Origin: Botryotinia globosa
Lineage: Eukaryota; Ascomycota; Leotiomycetes; Helotiales; Sclerotiniaceae
DNA: 64,000 nt
Direction of reading: 5' to 3'
Assembly (NCBI GenBank): GCA_014898425.1
Contig: RCSZ01000002.1
Location: 1,860,001-1,924,000, forward strand
Shown: positions 1-10,071 of the stretch, piece after piece
Position numbering within the stretch: the stretch's first letter is position 1
How the letters are laid out: every line of letters begins with the position of its first letter
Translations under genes and position numbers: made by a program
The notes under the pieces: generated by a model
Database searches by the model: none
Seen by the model: the letters and a program-made list of their open reading frames with translations, nothing else
What the model was told of the DNA's origin: nothing

Positions 1-29
1 GACCTTCTAGTACGAAATCACCATTGAAG

Positions 30-458
30 ATGTCTTATTCATCATACAGTTCTGGCTCAGCTACATGGCAAGAGAAGCTCGAAGGTAATGAAGCAATTCG
101 TGCTATGAATACTGAACATCAAATTGACTAATTCCCTCAAGAGAGATGTCGCGAGGCACAAATTCGTCCTCCAATATTTCAGATCGTGTCAGATAGAAGA
201 GGTAATGTTACTTCACCCTCCACTCAAGACCGAGTCTCCAGATAACCGACTCTAACACTTGTTTCAGGTGGACGAACAGCATGGTCCAGCACAGTAACTG
301 TACAGGGCCAGAATATCTCTGCACGATACTGGTACGATGGGCAGTACGTCAACAATGCGAAAGAGGATGCAGCAGAAGTGGCACTCAATCGTTTGAGTGG
401 ATCGAGCCCAACCTCACCTATCCAAAGTCGAATGGGTGGTAATTTCAACATGACCTAG
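30..458 (+). CDS. small double-stranded RNA-binding-domain protein (101 aa)
   Basis: Three exons, 30-84, 142-201 and 268-458, with introns starting GTAATG in both cases, give a continuous 101-aa frame ending at TAG 456-458. The protein is essentially one dsRBM: an N-terminal helix region (WQEKLEE), then PPIFQIVSDRRGG, a beta strand TAWSSTVTVQGQ, and a C-terminal helix AKEDAAEVALNRL. This is the usual alpha-beta-beta-beta-alpha order of a dsRNA-binding domain. The fungal family is small and its partner RNAs are unknown; a role in RNA binding is inferred from the fold only. The final KKxAK basic patch of strong dsRBMs is reduced to NNAKEDAA, so binding could be weak or the domain could mediate protein contacts. 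The start was chosen as the first ATG in frame with the dsRBM. A longer 5' part lying outside the window cannot be excluded. Confidence 0.72.
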
Positions 459-1182
459 AACTCCCGACACTGCGGCCGACGATTCAATTTGGCCTGTAGG
501 ATAAGAGATGATAATAGGATGATTTGCCGTTTGCTGCAGCTTCGGCAAGGATGGGCGAATGCCAATAACAATAATACTTCAGGCGTCGGATGGTTTTCGC
601 CGTGGATTTTCACAGGACAGCAAGGGCGCTGGAGTTTGAATGCGTACATGTTATTCCCAACAGTTTTGCGGATGTGTTTTTCTTCTTGGGAGGTGGTGTG
701 GAAAAGCTTGTTTTTTTTTTGCGATATGGAATATCTTTTATCTCTTTGAATCATGGAATGATTCCAGAACTTGTTACTAGCAATAAAAGTGGATGTTCTC
801 TTTGAATTATTAAGATATGAAATGAATTAGATACTCACTTACACATCGATTTATGACCTGTGTGGTGGTTTTTTAAGTGAAGTTCTTACTATCAAGTGTG
901 CAAAAGTAGAGGTCGACGCCGTCACAGGGACTCGATGTCACCGTAACACATATCAAAGTCCATAAATGAGTTAAGGCATTGTTCTAGCCCTGATCCATGT
1001 TGTTTGACAAGAATATTCAGACCCAGCGTTATGGTTCTGTGGTTCAGCCCAAGAAAGATCGTCATTGCCCAAGATGAATTTGATGCCTTATTAGGCAGCC
1101 ACACGAAATTTTGGTTAGTGCATCCATTCGAAGTTGATATCAAGTGCGGAGAAAGTATCTGGATTTCACAACATCCACAACC
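459..1182. other. intergenic, no gene seen
   Basis: This stretch holds the 3' flank of the dsRBM gene and the 5' flank of the uS7m gene, which is transcribed in the same direction. Short open frames occur but none resembles a protein. A T-run lies near 710-720. Confidence 0.6.
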
Positions 1183-2385
1183 ATGCCTCCACGATTGAAC
1201 TTTCACAGCGCAAGCAGGTCACTGACCATTCGACCACGAACAGTTGTCGCACCTCGAAATCCTGCTTTCTTCAAAATTACCCCGGCAGCACGTCGAGGTT
1301 TCGCAGAGGGAAAGCAACCTCCAAGAAATGGATCTGATGAGGATGTAGCTGGCCACGTCAGTGAAGAGGCAAGAGACATGGCTGAAATCACTGGGGAGAC
1401 TCCTCCTGATATGGGAAAGAGTACAAATGTTCAAGAGGTATTTACGTTCTTTTCTGGGGTCCAATTTCGCCAATCGTTTTTGAAAAATGAAGAAGGATTG
1501 TGATACCAGAGAATGACAGTTACTAACCAAAGACACAGATTCTTAAGAGAGACCAAGAGGGAAAGGATAAGGCTCCAGAAGTTATCAAAGAAGTTATCAA
1601 AGATACTCAATCCGCGTCTGCACTCTCCCAAGAAATCTCCTTTGCCCATCTCATGGCTCTTGGCCGTCTCGGTCATTTGGAAAATGGCGCGAATCCCTCC
1701 GATCTTACAATCGATGGTCACAAGTTTGGACTTCCAGAACTACCAATTCCTTCGAACAACAACCTCAAATATAGATACGATCCCGTCGTTTCGCAGGTCA
1801 CGAACATGATGATGCAGCATGGCAAGAAGAGTGTTGCCCAGAGGGTAGGCTCGTTAGTTCTTTCTTTTGCGTTACTCGCTGCGCATGGGATTTATGTTAT
1901 GATATTGCAGGATGATTTGCTAATCTACGATGTTTTCAATGCAGAACATGTCCTTCATATTAAACCATCTCCGAACCGCCTCCCCACCCACACCCAACCC
2001 CGCCAAGCCCCTCCTTCCGGGCACACCCCCACCATCGCACCTTCCTCTGAATCCCGTTCTCTATCTTACTACCGCTATCGACTCCGTCGCTCCTCTCTTA
2101 CGTATTCGTTCTCAGAAAGGTGCTGCAGGTGGTGGAAATTCTCTCCAAATTCCTGTACCTTTGGGTGTCAGACAGAGGAGAAGACAAGCTATCAAATGGA
2201 TATTAGATTCGGCCAGCAAGAAACAATCGAGGAGTAGTGGGCGTGGAATGTTCGCACAAAGGATTGCAGAGGAGATTATCAGTGTCGTGGAAGGCAAGAG
2301 TTCGGTTTGGGAAAAGAGGAATTTGGTACATAAGACCGGTACGAGCGCGAGAGCGAATTTGACCTTTAACGCCAGAAAAAGATGA
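1183..2385 (+). CDS. RSM7: mitochondrial small-subunit ribosomal protein uS7m
   Basis: Exons 1183-1437, 1539-1844 and 1945-2385 join in phase to a 333-aa protein. The second intron ends after TTTTCAATGCAG. The N-terminus is Arg/Ser-rich without acidic residues (MPPRLNFHSASRSLTIRPRT), which fits a mitochondrial presequence. The S7 domain fills the C-terminal half: YDPVVSQVTNMMMQHGKKS, then helix RNMSFILNHLR across the splice, NPVLYLTTAIDSVAPLLRIR, the basic loop QIPVPLGVRQRRRQAIKWIL, and a C-terminal helix in MFAQRIAEEIISVVEG. In ribosomes S7 nucleates assembly of the head of the small subunit on the 3' rRNA domain and contacts E-site tRNA. Yeast naming is Rsm7. The extra acidic N-terminal region (about residues 45-85) is typical of fungal mitochondrial versions. 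Function is secure; only the exact start is assumed. Confidence 0.93.
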
Positions 2386-2999
2386 TAGCTTTATCAGATT
2401 GGGCACGGCATGGGATATGGGTGTGGGAATGGGTATATTTGGTGCGGTGGGGGTTGTAAAATTATCGTATTATGACATCGAAAAAATGGTACATGTTAGA
2501 TGATACTTGGGGATGCATATGATATCAAAATCTATCCATACATTTGCGGCTTTTGTCGTATTCAACTTACCTCCTCTCCCAACCTCGTCATTTTAGCCCT
2601 CACATCATCTTTTCATTTCTTAACTCGATTAAAATGACCTCAACTCTGCAAGTCTTGCTATCCGATATCGTTTTATTTTCCCTTTTTATTGAAAGCTTGA
2701 GCTCTATTGCATTCGCTAACTTGGGATTGGTTAATTCGCTTTGAACTGAGCGGTGAGCTCACCAATTTCACGACTTTTTGCAGCCACACTTCGCATCTAC
2801 ATTGGATATTCATGGATACCTACCTACCTAGGTGCCTGGGTATTATGCGCTTATCATGCATTCGGTCCTGAGACTTGGCGGTGAGCATCTGAGGACGTTG
2901 TGATGTGGCGTATACGGTAGGGTGGTTGGGTGGGTGGGTATTTTTGCTTTTTGCGGGAGCGAGATATTGATTGCTTGCTTTCTTTGCGTGGCTTGGCTT

Positions 3000-3090
3000 G
3001 GGATTGGGATTGGGATTGGGATTGGTGGTGAGGAGCTGGGGCGCTGGATAGTGTTCCGGCTTGGGGTGAGGGTGAGGGTGAGGGTTTGGG
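3000..3090 (+). repeat. GGGATT and GGGTGA hexamer arrays with G-quadruplex potential
   Basis: At 3000-3026 GGGATT is repeated four times (G3N3G3N3G3N3G3). At 3063-3090 GGGTGA repeats follow, again with at least four G-runs separated by three bases. Both match the intramolecular G-quadruplex pattern on the + strand. They are not the TTAGGG telomere unit. Confidence 0.8.
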
Positions 3091-4811
3091 ATGATGTGAT
3101 ATGGATGGTTTTGATTTTGGGGGAGGGAAGGGATGAGATGAGATGGAGTATCGCACGTGCAGGTCGTTGGGATGTTTACTGGTAGGGCGGATCAGATAGT
3201 GGGAGTAGTGTAGTGCTGACTAGTTGGGAGAGTTGACCAACGGATTTTCCGTAGGCGGTGCAGATGGGATGTTGAGATGGTGTGGTGAGAATGAATGGGA
3301 GAGAAAGGTGGTGAGAAGAAAGGTGGAGATAGGCTTGTTTTGTTGCAGCCGGTAGTAGCAGGGCTGAACTAGATGTGAAAGAGGAAGGTAGAAATATAGT
3401 TTGCATGTGAGGTGTGGCACTGGCACTGGCACTGGCCCTGGTGGATAATGAATGAATGAATGGATCGACGTTGGAACTTGGATGAAAGTACCTACCTGTG
3501 CATGTACGTGTCGTTTTCATTGGAGGTTTCTACCTAGGCTGGAATTATGTTATCATGGCGATGTGGCTCAAGATGCGTGATTGGATTATCATTGAGTTGG
3601 AGTCTAGAGGGGATTTCATTTCAATATACGATGTGGCAGGCAGTTGGAAAGACTTCTACGTAAATCGCACCATCGGATATACTGTTGGATATCAACTTCA
3701 TTGATATTCATTCAACGTGACGGTGTAATGTTGCTGCATGCAGGTGGTGTACTAAATGAATTTCGACTTTCCGATGCAATATAGCCATGCCAACGAGAGC
3801 ACCGATGGAGATAAAGAAGTTGTACTACCTCCCCAAGATCATGCGATGATCTGCACAAGTAAATTGAGCATCTCGGATAGAGTTTCGATAATTCATACCT
3901 AGGTATCGTAGATGATTCGAGGGATATCCGAGGTGTCTGTATCTCGGAGGACTGTTTGGGGAAGATGGAGGGGTACTTAGTTACGTTGGAGGGTGGTATA
4001 CAGCTTGTACAGGGGAGGCACATCGGTATACATGGGTATACATGGGCTTTAGTGAGAATTGTGTGCGGTGCCTAGGTATGTTTGGAAAGGATCATGGTGG
4101 ATGAATCGATTTGTCAAGAATCGAGTCATGCTTTACGTGATGGTGATGAGGTTATGGAATGGGGAAGTGTGATTTGGGAGTCTAGAAGTCGCGACCGTGC
4201 AGAGAGGAGCAGATGGTTGGGCGTGCTGGCAGGCTTGGTACGGGAGCCGAGCGACGGGAGAGTGGTGCGTTTTCAGCTGTAGGGCAGGCAGAGATGGGGA
4301 GGAGAGAGAGCGAGGCGAATGACAGGATGAACGATGTGCCGGTATGCGATGCCAAGGGTTGGGGTGGTGCATGCAGTCGCTGATTGATGTTGTCACTTGT
4401 AAGTTGTATCGTAGAGGGGTGAGGATAAAGTGTCTGGGGATGGGAATTGGGTGGAGTGGAGTGAGGATGAGGTGAGGCGGGGTTGGCACGATGATATGAT
4501 GATGTGATGATGTGATGATGTGATGATGTGAATCATGTGATGATATGATGGATTGGGGAAAAGAGTGCTAGGGACAGGCAGGGAAGCAAAGCGAGAGATA
4601 AGACTTTCTTGTCCTGCTTGACGAGTCTTGACGAGTCTTGACAAGTCTTGATGAAAGGTTACGGAAAAGCTTGAGGGGGAGGAAATGCATTGAGTGGAGC
4701 CAAGAGGAGGTTCCCGCATTAACACGGCCAAGATACTGCGCCTTGGTTGTGGCGGTCCCCTTTGTATCAGATTCATACTGTCCAGGTCTCGACTGTATGA
4801 GGTTTCTGGCT

Positions 4812-4870
4812 GGGATTGGGGATTGGGGATTGGGGATTGGGGATTGGGGATTGGGGATTGGGGACTGGGG
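4812..4870 (+). repeat. GATTGGGG octamer array, strong G-quadruplex candidate
   Basis: About seven tandem GATTGGGG units, the last diverged to GACTGGGG. The G-runs are of three to four bases with four-base spacers, all on the + strand. Confidence 0.85.
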
Positions 4871-5051
4871 ATTGTGAAGAATCGAGGGGATTGTGACCAA
4901 CAGACTAGGTAAGCATCTCATGATGGGGATAGCACGCGGATGGAAGCTGGAATTGGTGTAACTATTGATGGACATGTATGATCTATCGGATTTGCAAGGG
5001 AACAAAGGGGCTTGGCGTTTTCGTCAAGGGGAATTGGGTGTTTTGTGATAT

Positions 5052-5138
5052 GTATGTGGTGGTAGTATGTGGTGGTAGTATGTGGTGGTGGTAGTATGTG
5101 TGGTGGTAGTATGTGTGGTGGTAGTATGTGTGGTGGTA
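5052..5138 (+). repeat. GTATGTGGTGGTA-type minisatellite
   Basis: Six to seven 13-16 nt units of GTATGT(GT)GGTGGTA with small length differences. A short CTATCAT repeat follows directly. Confidence 0.75.
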
Positions 5139-5260
5139 TCATCTATCATCTATCATCTATCATATCATCATATCCAGGTCGATTTGATGTGATGGTTGAA
5201 ATTGGAAGGAAGAATTGATGTAGAGGGTTCACATGAAGAGGGAAGGAGGGAGAGGGAGAG

Positions 5261-5534
<274 letters not shown>

Positions 5535-5987
5535 GACTACTTGAATCTTACTGTAACCGTATATACCCACCCCCTCTCTACCAATTTCCTCCCGCTACGG
5601 TTTGGGCCGCTTTGTCAGATCATCCTCCCCCGCCTTTACTGATTCTGCAGCTAGAGAAGGATGGGGTATAGCTTCACGTATGAAATTTATATATCATTGT
5701 ACTCGTACTTCTTTATTTTTGCTCAGTTCCGATCGATCTCTCCCATTTTTCTTCTTTTGATTCATTTTTCTGATCTCCCTTTGAATTTCAAAAGACAATT
5801 CGTATTTCCCACTTCGCCCCCTTTTCCCAATTGAAGACTCGGAATTGGGAACATCATTCAATATCGGGAACATCCATACTCTGGAGTGACGGGAGTCTGT
5901 ATACATTTTTCATCCAGGATTCCCATCTACCGGCACTATCTTTTCACTCACTCACTCACGTCCAAGTTCACCTCCTTTACTTCAAAC

Positions 5988-6111
5988 AGAAAGAGAAGAA
6001 AAGGAAAGAAGAGAGGAGAAGGAAAGAGAAGAAGAAGAAAAAAGAAAAGAAACGAAAGAAAAAAGAAAAGAAACGAAAAGAAAAAAGAAAAGAAAAGAAA
6101 AGACAAAAAGA
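5988..6111. repeat. 124-nt polypurine (GAAAA-type) tract
   Basis: The + strand is almost entirely A and G here, with only three isolated C bases (6053, 6074, 6103). It is built from AAAAGAAAAG-like units. Such mirror-like polypurine tracts can form triplex DNA, and they are common in fungal 5' leaders. Confidence 0.9.
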
Positions 6112-6311
6112 CCATTCATTCTTCACTTGATAGGCGGGTGCACGTGTCAATTCTTTGTTAGTTTGATTGTCATCAGGTACAGTACCTACTCCGTACCTAC
6201 TCCTTACCGTTCCAGGTTATTTCCATCTTTTACTAGTTTGCCGTCCCTCTTTTATTCAACATCTAGAACTTTCAATCCGAAAAGGCTCCAACAACTCATC
6301 CTTATAATCCC

Positions 6312-6506
6312 CATACAAGCGATACAAGCGATACAAGCCATACAAGCCATACAAGCCATACACAGCCATACGCCCATACACAGACCCCCATTCCCAAATA
6401 CCATACATACAATACATACAATATCATATCATATCATACCATACCATCCTATCCTATCCTATCCTATCCTATCCCACCCCATCCCATCCCATATCATATC
6501 ATACCA
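6312..6506. repeat. 9-mer and pentamer arrays (ATACAAGCS; CATAT/CCTAT/CCCAT)
   Basis: A 9-mer repeated about six times (6312-6362) is followed at 6405-6506 by successive pentamer blocks that drift from CATAT through CCTAT to CCCAT and back. The order suggests slippage and unit conversion. The repeats stop about 580 bases before the USP start codon. Confidence 0.8.
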
Positions 6507-7082
6507 TGTACTAGGAATAAAAATAACACAACATCCCATTCTCCACCTTCAACTCATCTTCAACCCCTACACACACAATCCATTCCATTCCAATCCAACC
6601 CAATCCAACCCAACCCACCCCAATACAATACATAATACACAACATCTTTCAATCTGCAAGATTATCTTCTCTCGAGGAACACTACTTTTCAATAGATCAG
6701 TTGATGCATTCACCACTTTCTAACAATCTTCCCATCACTGCAGAACATTTCTATACTATCCTTCATATCACACGTACCAACGACCGGGGCTAAAGCAATG
6801 TCCTGAGTGCGAACCCAAAGATCTTTCCAACAACCACAATGCAGTATCAAAAACTTCCTTGGTCATCAAGAAAGTTTCTCAACGGCTAGTCTCAAATCTA
6901 TGAGCATTCGTTGCTCTTGCCTTATTCGAATCTTGCCCTTCCTACCGAGTACCTAGTGAGCTTCATTACATCGCCGACGGAACCCTCGAAGAATAACACC
7001 GATACAATAAGATTGATTGTCTGCCGCTCCTTGAGCATCTGCAGAATTGCAAATTCGATCGAATCCATTAGAATCATTAAAT

Positions 7083-9371
7083 ATGGCGAATAAAAACATA
7101 TCGCAGGAATCGGCAGCGGAGCAGGAGAGACAGGAGGTGCTCGCATTGTTGCACTCGACCAATGCTAGACCCAGAGGCTCGGTAAGCTCCACCGGCCCGG
7201 GGCATCGACCTGGTGGCGGGAGAAGTTTATCGCCGTTTGCGAATATGGCCAGGTCTCCCGTCCGCAGTATGTTAGATATTGATAGCGCTCCAGCGAAAAC
7301 TCGACATTCATCTATTGGTGGCACAAGTACAGGATCCACTGTCCCAGTTCGAAGTATGCTGGATGTTAAAACACCATTGACAACGTCGCCTGCCGTACGA
7401 AGTATGCTTGATGTGTCTTCTACTGCGCCCACAGCATCTGGTTCTAGAAGTGCGCAGACTTCCCCGACAGCGATGAATCATAAGACGCATGCCAAATTTG
7501 GAAGACAATCGAGGAGTTCGTCAGATGCAGCAGCAAAATCCACCATCGAATTCGGACCTAGAGCAATTACCAGAGTCAACCCTAACGAATATCAATTCTC
7601 TGGCTATCTACCAAGTAACCCAGGCGGTCCTTCAGTCCCGAAACGCAACACGCAAGCAGGAAAGAGGATTACGAATTCAATGGCAGAGGTAGTAAGATCA
7701 GGCGTAGATCTTAGCGGCTTTGGAGGCGGGCGTGATAGGAAAAGACATAATTCAATCGGGAGTGCTAGTGGCATTGCGGCGAAATCAAAGTCGCCTCACA
7801 ATCGGTTTTCCCCACGTTCTAGTTCGCCAGTTTCCACAGATCCTTCGAAATATGCCGTTTTGGACAACGGTAAGGTTATAGATGTCAACAGTGCTTATCA
7901 ACGATTGTCGGATGCCAATCTTGCGCGATCGAACGGTGAATTATCCATGTTGAGTCAAAAGAGCAGGCAGAATCGGCCAGATGATGAATATTTCGACATT
8001 AATGGACCTCGACTGAAGAAAGACTATGTGCCAATGGAAGGCGAGGAGAGCGTCGTTGATAGTACGGATGAATCGGATGGTGAAGGTCCCAGAGGGCGCA
8101 GAAAGAAGGCGAGAAGTGTAGATGGAGACGATTCCGAGCGAGAAAGCACAACTTTGGGAATGGGGCAAGCGAAAGGACCAAGAACACCTTTGAGTCAAAT
8201 GGCTGCTGCGGAGGCAGAACGTACGTATAACATACCCTCAATACGGTGTCAGAAACTCACTTTTTTCATAGGACAAGATGTCGTTGCCAAGGAAGCTTTG
8301 AATGAGAAGTACAAAGTCAAATCACTTCTTGACCCAGAAATCACCTTGACGGGACCTGCTGGACACAAACCAAATAAGCCCGTGGTACATCCGCATACGA
8401 GCTTCGACCCGGACGGCTCTGGTGAACCTAGTCCACATGATTCAGATACCGAAGCAGATTGTGGCGACGTTAAAAAGGCTCAAAGTCTTTCACTGACCAT
8501 GACTGCAATCAGATCTACACCAACGACATCACGCTGCGTACGTACAATACACCGTGGAGATTTCAAGAAGGTTCAACAAGAAGCCCGCGAGAACCAACGC
8601 CGTACCAGGAAGTATCTTGTCGCAACGGATCTCAGTGATGAGGCGGCACATGCTTTGGAATGGACTATCGGGACAGTCTTGAGGGATGGCGATACAATGC
8701 TTGCTATCTATTGTGTTGATGAAGAGCTCGGAATCATAACTCCTGATAACAGCGGTGATGATGCCCAGATCAAGCAGCAAATATCTGCTATTGCTTCGGC
8801 TCAAAGATCTGCTAGAGCATCTCGTGCCAATACCCCCTTACTGACGCCTAGTCTAGGGCCGGGTCAACTAAATCACAGCTTCAGATTAGATCCGGGCAGT
8901 AGAGCGGCCAGTCCAATGGGGAGAGACTCGAGAAGCAAAGCCGAACAGGATCGATTCCGAGCCGTAGAAGATATCACGGATAGAGTATCGGATCTTTTAA
9001 GGAAGACAAAGCTACAGGTACAAGTAAATATCGAAGTTCTTCATTGTAAAAATCCGAAGCACTTGATCACCGAAGTGATTGACTACGTCAACCCAACCCT
9101 AGTTATATTGGGGAGCCGCGGGAGAAGTGCTTTGAAGGGGTACGTTTCCAATTCTATCAACCATCTTCAAGAAAACCGAAAGCTAATGATGGGCAGTGTC
9201 ATTTTGGGATCATTCTCTAATTATCTGGTTACAAAATCATCAGTCCCCGTCATGGTTGCTCGGAAACGTTTACGAAAACATAACAAGCAGAAGCGTACTC
9301 CTCACATACGTCTCGCAAACAATCTTACCAATCCACTAGTCAAATCTTTGGCCAGTGCGAAGATTGACTGA
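7083..9371 (+). CDS. large universal stress protein (UspA-fold) with disordered N-terminus, 726 aa
   Basis: Exons 7083-8220, 8272-9139 and 9197-9371. The introns of 51 and 57 nt are both multiples of three and carry no in-frame stop, so an unspliced reading stays open; splicing is called from the GTACGT donors and CATAG/GGCAG acceptors. Residues 1-480 are Ser/Pro/Arg-rich and probably disordered, with three copies of a (V)RSMLD motif at about residues 60-120. The UspA domain starts near residue 492 (KYLVATDLSDEAAHALEW). A Ser/Arg-rich insertion of about 120 residues splits it, and it resumes at VNIEVLHCKNPKHLI. Removing the second intron creates GSRG-x9-GS, exactly the ATP-binding G2xG9xG(S/T) motif of UspA proteins, which strongly supports that splice. 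The role is a probable nucleotide-binding stress protein, target unknown. This large architecture is known from Pezizomycotina. Start: first ATG (MANKNISQE). Confidence 0.88.
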   Translation: MANKNISQESAAEQERQEVLALLHSTNARPRGSVSSTGPGHRPGGGRSLSPFANMARSPVRSMLDIDSAPAKTRHSSIGGTSTGSTVPVRSMLDVKTPLTTSPAVRSMLDVSSTAPTASGSRSAQTSPTAMNHKTHAKFGRQSRSSSDAAAKSTIEFGPRAITRVNPNEYQFSGYLPSNPGGPSVPKRNTQAGKRITNSMAEVVRSGVDLSGFGGGRDRKRHNSIGSASGIAAKSKSPHNRFSPRSSSPVSTDPSKYAVLDNGKVIDVNSAYQRLSDANLARSNGELSMLSQKSRQNRPDDEYFDINGPRLKKDYVPMEGEESVVDSTDESDGEGPRGRRKKARSVDGDDSERESTTLGMGQAKGPRTPLSQMAAAEAERTYNIPSIRCQKLTFFIGQDVVAKEALNEKYKVKSLLDPEITLTGPAGHKPNKPVVHPHTSFDPDGSGEPSPHDSDTEADCGDVKKAQSLSLTMTAIRSTPTTSRCVRTIHRGDFKKVQQEARENQRRTRKYLVATDLSDEAAHALEWTIGTVLRDGDTMLAIYCVDEELGIITPDNSGDDAQIKQQISAIASAQRSARASRANTPLLTPSLGPGQLNHSFRLDPGSRAASPMGRDSRSKAEQDRFRAVEDITDRVSDLLRKTKLQVQVNIEVLHCKNPKHLITEVIDYVNPTLVILGSRGRSALKGYVSNSINHLQENRKLMMGSVILGSFSNYLVTKSSVPVMVARKRLRKHNKQKRTPHIRLANNLTNPLVKSLASAKID

Positions 9372-10071
9372 TCAAGTAGACGATGTGATTTTTACTCAAG
9401 GCAGGTGGCGTTTGGCTGAGTTTGCTCTTTTTTTGCTCTTTCTCTGCTTTGACTGCTGGAGTGATGCGATGCATATACATGCACTTCTATTGTACCTGCC
9501 AAGGCGGCATTAACTCTCGAAATTTTGTTAGGAGAGCTCGGCGTTTATGGAATTGGGATGGAATTGAAGATATGGGACATCGGGTGGCGATTGCAAATAT
9601 GGCTTGGGACTCTGTGGCAAGGGGCTTGCGAAAGAATACCAAGTATTCAATACACCACTCTTTATCGAATCTTTTCTTCCTCGTGATCGAGGAATGCGGA
9701 ACACGGCATGGAAATCAGAATGAGATAGTGAGATAGTGAGTAGCTTAATAAGTGGCCCAATTAATCATACATACAAAAGATCGCTTTCAAGATTCTCATT
9801 CGGAAAAGATGAATTAGCCTTTACTCATTTTGTCAAACTCGTATTTATTCACACTTTCAAGGTGGATGGGTAGTCGACCATGAATTTGTAGTAAAATCTC
9901 AATATTCAAGAGCAATAATATCAAGGGATATGATTCTTTTGAGGGGTTTTAATTCTTTCTCATACAAGCTAGCCAGCTAAGCACAAATCGCAACATTAAA
10001 AGCACGTACAGTGGTACCTAGCCATACACATTCAACCATCCATTAATACCGCACGAACCCATTTAGCACAA
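9372..10071. other. intergenic between convergent genes
   Basis: Holds the 3' flanks of the USP gene (+) and the GNAT/ankyrin-like gene (-). No further gene is seen. Confidence 0.6.

Noticed and set aside
3000..3090. Interstitial telomere repeat
   Set aside because: Units are GGGATT and GGGTGA, not TTAGGG.
2854..3156. Ser/Pro/Gln-rich minus frame over the GGGATT/GGGTGA arrays
   Set aside because: Composition follows directly from the hexamer repeats.
6127..6723. 198-codon + frame rich in His, Pro, Ile and Gln
   Set aside because: Built from pentamer and 9-mer repeats in the USP upstream region; low complexity only.
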